This document shows, in pieces, positions 42,079-50,270 of a stretch of DNA of 64,000 nt. The stretch spans positions 1 through 64,000 of the forward strand of contig CABQLM010000003.1 in assembly GCA_902465105.1 (NCBI GenBank), in the 5' to 3' direction. The stretch's first letter is position 1, and each line of letters starts with the position of its first letter. The translations under genes were made by a program, and so were the position numbers. A model generated the notes under the pieces. The model was not told the origin of the DNA and did no database searches. It saw only the letters and a list, made by a program, of their open reading frames with translations. The stretch is from an uncultured Collinsella sp. (GTDB lineage Bacteria; Actinomycetota; Coriobacteriia; Coriobacteriales; Coriobacteriaceae).

Positions 42079-42092
42079 AGACGTTATATACG
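42079..42092 (+). promoter_or_regulatory. AGACGTTATATACG box upstream of regulator 2
   Basis: CGTTATATAC (42082-42091) equals the reverse complement of GTATATAACG upstream of the EamA gene (34652-34661), and AGACGTTATA is shared with the PTS promoter. It is a candidate autoregulatory site of the adjacent GntR gene. Confidence 0.6.
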
Positions 42093-42130
42093 TATTAGTT
42101 ATTTCGATGTTTCGATAAGAGTGATTAGAT

Positions 42131-42850
42131 ATGCCAGCGCCCAAAAATGCACCGCTTTACCAGCAGATTTACGACGAGATCAAGGACGCGATCGAGAAAG
42201 GTGTTTATGCACCCAAGGAGCGTATTCCGTCCGAGCTCGAGCTTGCCGATCAGTACGAGGTGAGCCGCATTACGGTGCGCCGGGCCGTCGAGGAGCTGTG
42301 CTCCGATGGCTACCTGGTTAAGCAGCAGGGCCGCGGCACCTTTGTCTCCACGCCGCACATCAACCGTCAGTTTCATGCTTCGACGCTGCAGACGTTTACC
42401 GCACTGTGTGCCGACAATGGCATGAAGGCGGGCGCACATGTAGTCGATCGCCAGATTGTTCCGGCGCGTCAAAACGAGATGGAGTTCTTTGGCCTGCAGA
42501 AAGATGCGCTGCTGCTGCATATCAAACGCGTGCGTACGGCCGACGGCGAGCCCATCTTTGAGGAGAACATTTTTGTGCCCTTTGACGCCTACCGTGAGCT
42601 GTTGACGGCCGATCTTGAAGACAAGTCGATTTTTGCCGAGGTCGAGCGTGTTGGCGGAACGCCGATTGTCTCGGTTGGCTACCGCACGGTCGAGGCCGTT
42701 CGTGCCAATACCGAGCAGGCGGCCGAGCTGGGCATCGCTCCGCACGATCCGCTGCTCAACCTGCGCGCCGGCTTTACCGGTCCCAATGGCGAGCCGGTTT
42801 TGCTCGGTAAGCAGTATTACGTGGGTAGCCGCTACGTCATGGTTATGTAG
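42131..42850 (+). CDS. GntR-family regulator with UTRA domain, regulator 2
   Basis: The 239-residue product has a GntR winged helix (PLYQQIYDEIKDAIEKGVY, SRITVRRAVEELCSDGYL, QQGRGTFV) and a UTRA domain. It is more similar to regulator 3 (RITVRRA, QQGRGTFV, RVRTADG in both) than to regulator 1. The CGTTATA boxes at its own promoter, the EamA gene and the PTS operon make it the best candidate controller of PTS uptake. The ribosome binding site is weak (AAGAGTGATTAG). Confidence 0.93.
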   Translation: MPAPKNAPLYQQIYDEIKDAIEKGVYAPKERIPSELELADQYEVSRITVRRAVEELCSDGYLVKQQGRGTFVSTPHINRQFHASTLQTFTALCADNGMKAGAHVVDRQIVPARQNEMEFFGLQKDALLLHIKRVRTADGEPIFEENIFVPFDAYRELLTADLEDKSIFAEVERVGGTPIVSVGYRTVEAVRANTEQAAELGIAPHDPLLNLRAGFTGPNGEPVLLGKQYYVGSRYVMVM

Positions 42851-42858
42851 GTTTGGTT

Positions 42859-43013
42859 CCGTCGTTCTGATGAACGACGGACCGGTCGACGCTGCAAACG
42901 CCCCTAAGTGGCAATCTGACGTTCAATCGTCGGTCGCGTACCGAAGTACGCTTCCCTCCTCTTTCACGTCACCTTGCTCGCCTAGGGGCGTTTTCGCTGA
43001 CTTATGCTCAACC
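42859..43013. repeat. Hairpin plus dispersed intergenic repeat TCGACGCTGCAAACG, copy 3
   Basis: A stem CCGTCGTTC/GAACGACGG (42859-42880) directly follows the GntR gene and probably terminates it. Then comes GTCGACGCTGCAAACG through TTATGCTCAACC (42885-43013), the closest relative of the copy after mfd. Confidence 0.82.
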
Positions 43014-43039
43014 AGCGACGTTTGCGCGCTTGTCAAGAG

Positions 43040-43096
43040 ATTAGTCATTGGGGACGTTCTTAAACGGCTAGTTATTCAAGAACGTCCCCAATGACT
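43040..43096. repeat. Complete palindrome ATTGGGGACGTTCTT...AAGAACGTCCCCAAT
   Basis: CATTGGGGACGTTCTT and AAGAACGTCCCCAATG are perfect inverted repeats around a 16-nt loop. Partial copies occur at 3842-3880 and 34578-34596, and a related GGACGTTCC palindrome at 63530. Confidence 0.85.
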
Positions 43097-43103
43097 ACCT
43101 GCA

Positions 43104-43205
43104 GAATGAGCGTAGGTAATCTCCCGTTTTTGGCTCGGTGACGGCCTCAAAGTGGGAGATTATCCACGCTCGTTCGGCAAGTGTCCGAAAATCCACGCTC
43201 GTTCC
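43104..43205. repeat. GAGCGT...ATCCACGCTC palindromic repeat
   Basis: GAGCGTAGGTAATCTCCC (43107) pairs with GGGAGATTATCCACGCTC (43154), and a second ATCCACGCTCGTTCC follows. Related to blocks at 3605 and 53805. Confidence 0.7.
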
Positions 43206-43262
43206 CTTTGGATTGCGTCGCCCGTGGTCGACAGCCGGGCGGCGCCGGTCCGCGTGGCGGCG

Positions 43263-43268
43263 TATAAT
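43263..43268 (+). promoter_or_regulatory. -10 box of recQ
   Basis: TATAAT in GCGTATAATCGG, 32 bp before the recQ ATG; no good -35 hexamer seen. Confidence 0.5.
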
Positions 43269-43299
43269 CGGCGGCAGATGACTTGGACGTTAGGAAACC

Positions 43300-45282
43300 A
43301 TGACCGATAGTATGCAGCAAATGGCGCTCGACACGCTCGGCGCCTATTTTGGCTACACCTCGTTTCGCCCGGGGCAGGACCGCATGGTCGATGCGATCCT
43401 TGCCGGTCGCGATGCGCTGGGTGTTATGCCCACGGGCGCCGGCAAGTCCATTTGCTACCAGGTACCCGCGCTCATGCTGCCCGGCATCACCTTTGTGGTG
43501 AGCCCGTTGCTGTCGCTTATGGAGGATCAGACCCGTGCATTGCTCGCGGCGGGTGCGCGGCCCAGCTATCTCAACTCCAGCCTTACTCCGGCTCAGCAAA
43601 ACACCGTGCTCAAGCGGGCGCGTGAGGGTCGTTACCAGCTTATGTACGTGGCGCCCGAGCGCCTGCTCGAGCCGCGCTTTTTAGCCTTTGCCCAGGAGGC
43701 TGCGGGTTCCGCCGGCATTGGCGTGCCGCTCGTGGCCATTGACGAGGCCCACTGCGTGAGTCAATGGGGCCAGGATTTCCGCCCCGCCTACCTGCAGATT
43801 CGCGAGTTCATCGATTCCCTGCCGCAGCGCCCCATCGTGGCGGCCTTTACCGCCACGGCGACCGAGCGCGTGCGTGCGGACATTCAGCAGATGCTCGGCC
43901 TGCAAAACCCCGCGACGGTGGTGACGGGCTTCGATCGCAAGAACCTCTACTTTGGCTGCGAGGAGATGGGCGACAAGGCCAAAGCCGCGTGGGTGCGCGA
44001 CTATGTGATCGCGCATTCGAGCGAGAGCGGCATCGTGTATTGCTCGACCCGCAAGACAGTCGATGCGCTGGCAGGCGAGCTTGCCGAGGCGCTGGGCCCC
44101 AGCGGCATTCGCGTTGGCCGCTACCATGCCGGCATGGGCAACGACACCCGTCGTCAAAGCCAGCGCGCCTTTATCGATGACGATATCCAGGTGATGGTTG
44201 CCACTAACGCCTTTGGCATGGGCATCGACAAGCCCAACGTGCGCTACGTCATCCACAACAACGTGCCCGAGAGCATCGAGGCCTACTACCAGGAGGCGGG
44301 CCGCGCCGGCCGCGATGGCGATCCGGCCAGCTGCCACTTGTTGTGGAACGGCAACGATTTTCGCATGCGCCGTTTTTTAATCGATCGCGGTGATTCGGAC
44401 GACGAGGCGCTCGACGACGAGCAGCGCGCATGGGCGCTCCAGAACCGCTACCGCCTGCTCAGCCAGATGGAGGGCTACTGCAATACCACCGGCTGCCTGC
44501 GCGAATACATGCTGCGCTACTTTGGCGACGAGGCCGCGGCCGAGCATGCTGCCGCGGCTGGTGCGGGCACCACCGCCACGGATGACGCCGAGGGCTGCGG
44601 CAACTGCAGCAACTGTCTCACGCAGTTCGAGGTCGAGGACGTCACCGATATGGCACGCGCTGCCGTGCGCTATGTGGCCACGCGCCCCATGCGCTTTGGC
44701 AAGTCGCTGATCGCCGACGTGCTCCACGGCGGCAACACCGAGCGCATTCGCCAGATGAATCTGGACCAGGACCGTGGCTATGGTGAGCTGTCGAGCGAAT
44801 CGGTCGGGCGTATTAAGGACATCATTGGCCAGCTTTGCGGCCGTGGTTATTTGGCCACCTCGCAGGGGCAGTACCCGGTCGTGGGGCTGGGCCCGCGTGC
44901 CGTCGAGGTCGAGGATGAGGCGTTCGCCTTTACCGTCAAGCGTCGTGCGTCCAAGCGCAAGGTCTCGGCCCGCGCCCGCCGTGCGGTAGATCTGCTGCGC
45001 GAGGAGGCCGAGCTGGATCAGCGCCCACGCGTGGGCGACGATGCCGAGCTGTTCGAGCGCCTGCGTGCCCTGCGCAAGGAGATCTCGACCGAGCTGGAGA
45101 TGGCGCCGTACATGGTCTTCTCCGACAAGGCCCTGCGCGGCCTGTGCCGCCTGCGCCCTCAGACGCGCGACGAGCTTATCCAGGTCAACGGCATCGGCGA
45201 GAAAAAAGCCGACGCCTTTGGCGAGCAGTTTATGGCGGCGATTGAAGAGTTTGAGTCCGAGCATGCGCGGGATGGAGCGTAA
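43300..45282 (+). CDS. recQ: ATP-dependent DNA helicase RecQ
   Basis: The 660-residue product has the RecQ order: motif 0 FGYTSFRPGQ, Walker A MPTGAGKS (44-50), DEAH box IDEAHCVSQWGQDFRPAY, motif VI QEAGRAGRDG, a zinc-binding cysteine set (CNTTGC and CGNCSNC) interrupted by an Ala/Thr-rich insertion, an RQC winged helix, and a C-terminal HRDC domain (TRDELIQVNGIGEKKAD). It unwinds DNA 3' to 5' in recombination repair. It overlaps in spacing with GntR regulator 3, which begins 3 bp after its stop codon, so the two may share transcripts although their functions differ. Confidence 0.97.
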   Translation: MTDSMQQMALDTLGAYFGYTSFRPGQDRMVDAILAGRDALGVMPTGAGKSICYQVPALMLPGITFVVSPLLSLMEDQTRALLAAGARPSYLNSSLTPAQQNTVLKRAREGRYQLMYVAPERLLEPRFLAFAQEAAGSAGIGVPLVAIDEAHCVSQWGQDFRPAYLQIREFIDSLPQRPIVAAFTATATERVRADIQQMLGLQNPATVVTGFDRKNLYFGCEEMGDKAKAAWVRDYVIAHSSESGIVYCSTRKTVDALAGELAEALGPSGIRVGRYHAGMGNDTRRQSQRAFIDDDIQVMVATNAFGMGIDKPNVRYVIHNNVPESIEAYYQEAGRAGRDGDPASCHLLWNGNDFRMRRFLIDRGDSDDEALDDEQRAWALQNRYRLLSQMEGYCNTTGCLREYMLRYFGDEAAAEHAAAAGAGTTATDDAEGCGNCSNCLTQFEVEDVTDMARAAVRYVATRPMRFGKSLIADVLHGGNTERIRQMNLDQDRGYGELSSESVGRIKDIIGQLCGRGYLATSQGQYPVVGLGPRAVEVEDEAFAFTVKRRASKRKVSARARRAVDLLREEAELDQRPRVGDDAELFERLRALRKEISTELEMAPYMVFSDKALRGLCRLRPQTRDELIQVNGIGEKKADAFGEQFMAAIEEFESEHARDGA

Positions 45283-45284
45283 CG

Positions 45285-46040
45285 ATGGTAGCCGATAGCA
45301 AGACCGACCGTACTGACGTGTCCGCCGTGCCGCTATACCAGCAGGTCATGGACGATTTAAAGGGCGAGATCGCACGCGGTGTGTACGCTGCCGGCTCGCG
45401 CATTCCTTCCGAGATGGAGCTCGCGAAGTCCTACGGCGTGGGGCGCATTACCGTGCGCCGTGCAATCGAGGAGCTATCGCGCGCGGGCTACCTCAACCGC
45501 CAGCAAGGGAGGGGCACCTTTGTGTGTGCTCCCAAGCTCAAGCGCAAGATTCGCCAGAAGGGCGACGTCCAGAGCTTCACCGAGGGTTGTGCCGCCAACG
45601 ACATGGTGCCGGGTGCGCGTCTGGTGTCGCGCACGGTGGTTGCGGCGACGCGCGAGGACGCGTCGTTTTTTTGCGTGGAACCCGGCTGCGAGCTCATCGT
45701 GGTCGAGCGCGTACGTACGGCCGATGGCGTGCCCGTCATGCTCGAGAACAACGCCTTTGTGCTGGCCGACCACCCGTATCTACAAACGATGCGCGACGAG
45801 GACCTCGCGGACAATTCTATCTTTGCGCTCGTTGCCGAGCACTCGGGCCGCGCGCCGCTCAAGTCCGACCCCTGCACCGTGGAGATTGCGCTTGCCGATG
45901 CTCAGACGGCCCCGCTGTTGGAAGTGCCGGTCGGCGAGCCGCTCTTTTATATGGAGGCGTACTTTACCGATGAGGACAAGCGGCCCCTGCTGCTCGGTCG
46001 TCAAAAGATCGTGGGCTCGCGCTACGTGTTCGACATCTAA
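45285..46040 (+). CDS. GntR-family regulator with UTRA domain, regulator 3
   Basis: The 251-residue product has the GntR winged helix (PLYQQVMDDLKGEIARGVY, GRITVRRAIEELSRAGYL, QQGRGTFV) and a UTRA domain. It starts 3 bp after recQ and stands 144 bp before SIS gene 3 in the same direction. Two exact-spaced ATAGRACAACATAGAAC boxes lie in that gap and are its likely targets. It is a close paralogue of regulator 2. Confidence 0.93.
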   Translation: MVADSKTDRTDVSAVPLYQQVMDDLKGEIARGVYAAGSRIPSEMELAKSYGVGRITVRRAIEELSRAGYLNRQQGRGTFVCAPKLKRKIRQKGDVQSFTEGCAANDMVPGARLVSRTVVAATREDASFFCVEPGCELIVVERVRTADGVPVMLENNAFVLADHPYLQTMRDEDLADNSIFALVAEHSGRAPLKSDPCTVEIALADAQTAPLLEVPVGEPLFYMEAYFTDEDKRPLLLGRQKIVGSRYVFDI

Positions 46041-46049
46041 CGTCCACGG

Positions 46050-46128
46050 ATAGAACAACATAGAACAAGTTTGGTGAAATGACTTCACCTGCGACAGCTT
46101 GCGTGCTATAAATAGGACAACATAGAAC
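46050..46128 (+). promoter_or_regulatory. Promoter of SIS gene 3 flanked by two ATAGRACAACATAGAAC operators
   Basis: ATAGAACAACATAGAAC (46050-46066) and ATAGGACAACATAGAAC (46112-46128) differ at one base and lie 62 bp apart. Each is a direct repeat of ATAGRAC with a 3-bp spacer. Between them are a palindrome GGTGAA-N5-TTCACC (46073-46089), a -35-like TTCACC and a -10 TATAAA (46107-46112), 17 bp apart. The second operator directly abuts the -10 box. Confidence 0.72.
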
Positions 46129-46184
46129 GACCGCAGGTACGAGCTGTCGTCGCTCAAAGCCGCCACACAGGGAGGAACGTCACC

Positions 46185-47153
46185 GTGAACGCACACGATC
46201 TGGTTCAGGAAATTATCGAGCGCAAAGGTAAGATCGAGAATGTCTTTTGGATCGCCTGCGGTGGTTCGATGATTGACCTGATGCCGGCCAATGAGCTGCT
46301 CAAGCGCGAGGCCACCACGTTTACCTCGACGGTCTACACGGCGCGCGAGTTTTGCCTGATGGCTCCCAAGAGTCTTGGCAAGAAGTCGCTCGTCATCGCC
46401 TGCAGCCACAGCGGCAACACGCAAGAGGTCGTCGACGGCTGCGAGATGGCGCTGGCCGCCGGTGCCGAGGTCGTTGCCCTCACCGACTGCGAGGGCTCAA
46501 AGATCGACAACGGCAAGTGGACTACCTGGGTTTATCCGTGGGGCGAGGGCGTGTCACAGGCCGAGGTTCCGCAGGGTATCGGCGCTCTGATCGCCGCCGA
46601 GCTGCTCGACCAGCAGGAAGGCTACGAGGCACTCGCCGACATGTACGAGGGCCTCAAGCAGATGGATGCGCTGCTGCCCGCTGCCCGTGAGAAGGTCAAC
46701 GCCGAGCTGGGCGATCGCTTTGCCGAGCTCTGCCGGCAGCACGAGTTCTTCTATATCCTGGGTTCCGGCCCCAACTTTAGCCAGACCTACGCCATGGCCA
46801 TCTGCTCGCTCATGGAGATGCAGTGGCAGCACTGCTGCTATATCCACTCCGGCGAGTATTTCCACGGTCCCTTCGAGGCTACCGAGCCCGGTGTGTTCTA
46901 CTTTGTGCAGCTCGGATCGGGCGAGTGTCGCCCCATGGAGGAGCGCGCGCTGGCGTTCCTCAACACACATACCGATACGGTTATGGTGCTCGACGCGCTC
47001 GAGTACGGCGTGGGCGACGTGCCCGCCAGCGTGCGTTCTTACCTGGAGCCGATCTTCTTCTATGCGATGAGCTGCGAGCTGCGCGCCGCCCGCGGCAAGG
47101 TCTTCGACCACAGCCCCGAGGTCCGTCGCTACATGGGCATCGAACAGTACTAG
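46185..47153 (+). CDS. SIS-domain phosphosugar enzyme (FrlB-like deglycase), paralogue 3
   Basis: The 322-residue double-SIS protein has IACGGSMIDLMPA, a classic SIS phosphate loop SHSGNTQEV, EYFHGPFE and the C-terminal RRYMGIEQY. It begins with GTG at 46185 after GGGAGGAACGTC. It is preceded by regulator 3 and its operator pair but has no PTS gene of its own, so it may use a substrate brought in by the PTS at 35976 or one encoded elsewhere. Which glycated amine or aminosugar phosphate it cleaves cannot be read from the sequence. Confidence 0.88.
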   Translation: MNAHDLVQEIIERKGKIENVFWIACGGSMIDLMPANELLKREATTFTSTVYTAREFCLMAPKSLGKKSLVIACSHSGNTQEVVDGCEMALAAGAEVVALTDCEGSKIDNGKWTTWVYPWGEGVSQAEVPQGIGALIAAELLDQQEGYEALADMYEGLKQMDALLPAAREKVNAELGDRFAELCRQHEFFYILGSGPNFSQTYAMAICSLMEMQWQHCCYIHSGEYFHGPFEATEPGVFYFVQLGSGECRPMEERALAFLNTHTDTVMVLDALEYGVGDVPASVRSYLEPIFFYAMSCELRAARGKVFDHSPEVRRYMGIEQY

Positions 47154-47159
47154 GTAACG

Positions 47160-47222
47160 GGAAAAGCGATTTTTCATGATGGGGCTTTCGCCAAGCGCGG
47201 GCCCCGTTTGCGTTACGGCGTC
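47160..47222 (+). terminator. Hairpin after SIS gene 3
   Basis: GGTAACGG...GGGGC and GGGCCCC...CGTTAC-type arms give GTAACG with CGTTAC and GGGGC with GCCCC (about 47156-47217). It is weakly T-tailed. Confidence 0.4.
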
Positions 47223-47251
47223 CCTTTCCGTTTGTCGAAAAAACGAAGTCA

Positions 47252-47425
47252 AATACTTTTCCTGAGAAGTGAACGAGCAAAAACAAACCCCCGAAGCATC
47301 GACACTTTATGGGGACCATTTCCTGCAGTTTCATTAAGATTTTCCTGCGATTTTGGCGCCAAAAAATGTCGATGCTTCGGGGGTCCAAAATAGGTCGTTC
47401 ACTTTTCGGGAAAAGTATTAGACCT
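47252..47425. repeat. ~170-bp palindromic element, copy 1
   Basis: Starts AATACTTTTCCTGAGAAGTG and ends TTTTCGGGAAAAGTATTAGA, with inner arms ACCCCCGAAGCATCGACA and TGTCGATGCTTCGGGGGT pairing exactly. It matches the element at 60161-60340 in outer arms, inner arms and order. It lies between the convergent SIS 3 and dehydrogenase genes. Confidence 0.85.
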
Positions 47426-47516
47426 AAATCTGCAAGCGTGTCGCGTGAGTCAAAAAGCGGGCTGCGCCGGCTTTACATTGCGTCCGTATGAGCGAGTTGT
47501 CGCATCAACCGTCGGA

Positions 47517-48494
47517 CTACTTGGCGTCGTAGGCCTCGGCGTCCCACCAGTCGAGCTGGGCGATGTTGTCGCGGATGTGCTGGCAGCTCTTGTGGAAGCC
47601 CTCGAGCTCGTGCTCAGAAAGGTCCAGCGTGTAGACCTCCTCGACACCCTCGGCACCGATCACGCACGGCAGAGAGGTAAAGATGCCCTCCTCGCCATAC
47701 TGGCCGGTCATAAGCGTAGAGGCCGAAAGCACGGCGTGCTCGTTGTGCAGCACGGCGGCACAGACGCGCGCTGCGGAGTTGGCGACGGCGTACTCGGTGC
47801 ACTGCTTGCCGGCGTAGGTCACATAGCCGCCCTTGCGCGCGAGCTCCTCGACCTCCATGTGGTCGAAGGCATACTTGTCGGGGTTCTCGGCTTGATGTTC
47901 GGTGAGGCTCTTGCCGGCGATGGTTGCGGACTTGAAGGCGGCCAGCTGGCTAAAGCCATGCTCGCCGATCATGTAGGCGTCGATGGACTTGGGGCTCACG
48001 CCGACCTTCTTGGAGATTTCGGTGCGCAGGCGGGCAGAGTCCAGGCCACAGCCCGAGCCGATGATCTTCTTGGGATCGTAGCCGGTCAGGTGCCACAACT
48101 CGGTGCACACGACGTCGCAGGGGTTGGAGATGCTCACGAAGATGCCGTCAAAGCCGGCGTCGACGATGCGCTTGGCAAAGGTGCGGGCGGCGTCGGTGGT
48201 AAAGAACAGCTCGCCGTCGCGGTTGCCGGCGGCCAGCGCGACCTTGCCGGCGGCGTTGACGATGACGTCGCAGCAGGCCAGCTCCTCGTAGTGGTCGTAG
48301 CAGTTGACGATCTTGGTGTTGTACGGGACAAACGAAAGGGAGTCGCGCAGGTCCTGGACCTCGGACGTCACCTTGGCCTCGTTGATATCGCACAGGTACA
48401 GCTCATCGGCAATGCCCTGCATGAGCAGGCTGTTGGCGACATGTGCTCCTACGTGGCCCTGACCGACCACACCGATCTTACGCGTCTGGTACAT
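47517..48494 (-). CDS. L-lactate / L-2-hydroxycarboxylate dehydrogenase family protein
   Basis: The 325-residue product has the NAD-binding IGVVGQGHVGAHV, an LDH-type active site with Asp152 and Arg155 in GLDSARLR, SNPCDVV, and catalytic His179 in MIGEHGFSQ. The specificity loop (AAGKVALAAGNRDG) is unlike classical lactate dehydrogenase, closer in character to L-2-hydroxyisocaproate dehydrogenases, so the oxoacid may be branched rather than pyruvate. ATG 48494 follows GAAAGGATAC. It converges on SIS gene 3 and diverges from metA. Confidence 0.87.
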   Translation of the reverse strand: MYQTRKIGVVGQGHVGAHVANSLLMQGIADELYLCDINEAKVTSEVQDLRDSLSFVPYNTKIVNCYDHYEELACCDVIVNAAGKVALAAGNRDGELFFTTDAARTFAKRIVDAGFDGIFVSISNPCDVVCTELWHLTGYDPKKIIGSGCGLDSARLRTEISKKVGVSPKSIDAYMIGEHGFSQLAAFKSATIAGKSLTEHQAENPDKYAFDHMEVEELARKGGYVTYAGKQCTEYAVANSAARVCAAVLHNEHAVLSASTLMTGQYGEEGIFTSLPCVIGAEGVEEVYTLDLSEHELEGFHKSCQHIRDNIAQLDWWDAEAYDAK

Positions 48495-48705
48495 ATATGT
48501 ATCCTTTCGGCCGAGTTTTTCGCGTCGAACCATTGTAGCGTCCTGCTGCTACTTTGCTAGGCTAAAGTGCCGTAGATTTTTGGGACATGCCTTAATCTCT
48601 ACTTTTGGAGTGATTTGGGCCGCTGGCGGTGTCGCTAGGCGATGTGCTCGCGCGGATGGGGCCGCTCGTTGTACCATAGCTGCAACTGACTCGTAAGGAG
48701 CACCC
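48495..48705. promoter_or_regulatory. Divergent promoter region of the dehydrogenase and metA genes
   Basis: A -10-like TACCAT (48672-48677) faces metA. TAGATTTTTGGGACATGCC (48573-48591) is repeated in inverse orientation at 50588-50606 inside the terminator of the M16C gene, so it may be a displaced terminator-like repeat. Confidence 0.45.
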
Positions 48706-49632
48706 ATGCCCATTCGCATCCCCGACGCCCTCCCTGCCGCCGCGCAGCTCGAGAGCGAGAACATCTTTGTCATGACCGAGTACCGTGCGCTGCACCAGGA
48801 CATCCGTCCGCTGCGCGTGCTCATCCTCAACCTCATGCCCACCAAGATCGCCACCGAGACGCAGATCATGCGCAAGCTCTCCAACACGCCGCTGCAGGTG
48901 GAGGTGGACCTGCTGCGCACCAAGACGCACGAGGCCACGCACGTGAGCGCCGGCCACCTGGAGACGTTCTACCGTACGTTCGACGACATCCGCGACATCC
49001 ACTACGACGGCCTGATCATCACAGGCGCGCCGGTGGAGCAGATGCCGTTCGAGGAGGTTGACTACTGGCCCGAGCTCTGCCAGATCATGGACTGGTCTAC
49101 CACGCACGTGCACTCTACGCTGCACATTTGTTGGGGCGCACAGGCCGGCCTGTACCATCATTACGGTATCCAGAAGTACGACCTGCCGGCAAAGGCGAGT
49201 GGCGTGTTCGAGCATTATCTGGTGAAGCCGCAAAGCCCGCTGGTCCGCGGCTTTGACGACCGCTTCTATGCCGTGCATTCGCGCAATACCGATGTGCGGC
49301 GCGAGGACGTGGAGGCCGAGCCGCAGCTTGAGGTTGTGGCCGTGTCCGACGAGGTGGGCCTGTACATTGTCAAGTCGACCGACAGCCGCCGCTTCTTTGT
49401 CTTTGGCCATCCCGAGTACGATACCGACACGTTGCGCCTGGAGTACGAGCGCGACGTGAAGCGCGGCCTCAACCCTCAGGTGCCGGCGCATTACTTCCCG
49501 GGGGACGACCCCACCGCCGAGCCGCGTAACGTCTGGCGCAGCCAGGCTCAGCTGTTCTACACCAACTGGCTCAACTACTATGTCTACCAGACCACGCCCT
49601 ACGACCTGGCCCGTGCCGGCGAGGAGCACTAG
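48706..49632 (+). CDS. metA: Homoserine O-acyltransferase MetA, predicted acetyl-CoA-using
   Basis: The 308-residue product aligns over its full length with MetA. The catalytic triad is at the canonical numbers Cys142 ([15 protein letters not shown]), His235 and Glu237 (FGHPEYD). Residue 111 is Glu ([15 protein letters not shown]). In the Bacillus cereus enzyme, Glu111 was shown to select acetyl-CoA, where E. coli has Gly and uses succinyl-CoA. The protein is therefore predicted to make O-acetylhomoserine, the first step toward methionine. AAGGAGCACCC precedes the ATG. Confidence 0.96.
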   Translation: MPIRIPDALPAAAQLESENIFVMTEYRALHQDIRPLRVLILNLMPTKIATETQIMRKLSNTPLQVEVDLLRTKTHEATHVSAGHLETFYRTFDDIRDIHYDGLIITGAPVEQMPFEEVDYWPELCQIMDWSTTHVHSTLHICWGAQAGLYHHYGIQKYDLPAKASGVFEHYLVKPQSPLVRGFDDRFYAVHSRNTDVRREDVEAEPQLEVVAVSDEVGLYIVKSTDSRRFFVFGHPEYDTDTLRLEYERDVKRGLNPQVPAHYFPGDDPTAEPRNVWRSQAQLFYTNWLNYYVYQTTPYDLARAGEEH

Positions 49633-49655
49633 GCTGTCGGGAGGTGCACCAGCCG

Positions 49656-50252
49656 TTAGGCGCTGATGATGTGGGGTAGCGGCAGGTCGTGGGCATCGGT
49701 GGGAACGTGGTCGACACGCTGTTCGTCAAAGGCGATGCCGATGATTTGGCATGCGGGTGAGAGCATGGGCAGATAGCGGTCGTAGCAGCCGCCGCCGTAG
49801 CCCAGGCGCGCGCCGGCGCAGTCGAAGGCTACGAGCGGCACGACAATCATGTCGAGTGTTTCGGCAGGCACGATGGGGAAGCGGTTGCTGTCGATGTCCG
49901 CGGCAGCGAAGGTTCGCGTGGGATGGACAACAAATGGGGCCGCGGTCGCGTCGCTGGCGGCGACCGCTCGCATGCACATACGCTGGCCACAAGCCGCAGC
50001 GTCAGCTGCCGAGAACATGCACGGATAGGCCACGCGCCTGCCGTTTTTGGCGGCCGCTGCGGCAAACACGGCAGGGTCGACTTCGGAACCCATCGCGGCA
50101 TAGACGGCAACGGTGTGCGGCGCCGCGGCACTCAAGCGATCCAACAGCTCAATAAGCTGTGCACAGATAGCGGCAGACTTTGCCGTCCGCACATTCAAAT
50201 CAATCGCATCGCGCCGAGCAATCACCGCCCGTCGCAGCTCAACCTTATCCAT
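49656..50252 (-). CDS. 5-formyltetrahydrofolate cyclo-ligase
   Basis: The 198-residue product has the family's basic N-terminus (ELRRAVIARRDAID), AVYAAMGSEVD, and the C-terminal nucleotide/folate-binding signature ARLGYGGGCYDRYL. It converts 5-formyl-THF to 5,10-methenyl-THF with ATP. The start at 50252 follows GGGAGAGGGGG. It is convergent with metA, with only 23 bp between their stop codons. Repeat copy D lies just upstream of the ribosome binding site. Confidence 0.93.
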   Translation of the reverse strand: MDKVELRRAVIARRDAIDLNVRTAKSAAICAQLIELLDRLSAAAPHTVAVYAAMGSEVDPAVFAAAAAKNGRRVAYPCMFSAADAAACGQRMCMRAVAASDATAAPFVVHPTRTFAAADIDSNRFPIVPAETLDMIVVPLVAFDCAGARLGYGGGCYDRYLPMLSPACQIIGIAFDEQRVDHVPTDAHDLPLPHIISA

Positions 50253-50270
50253 TCCGGCCCCCTCTCCCAA

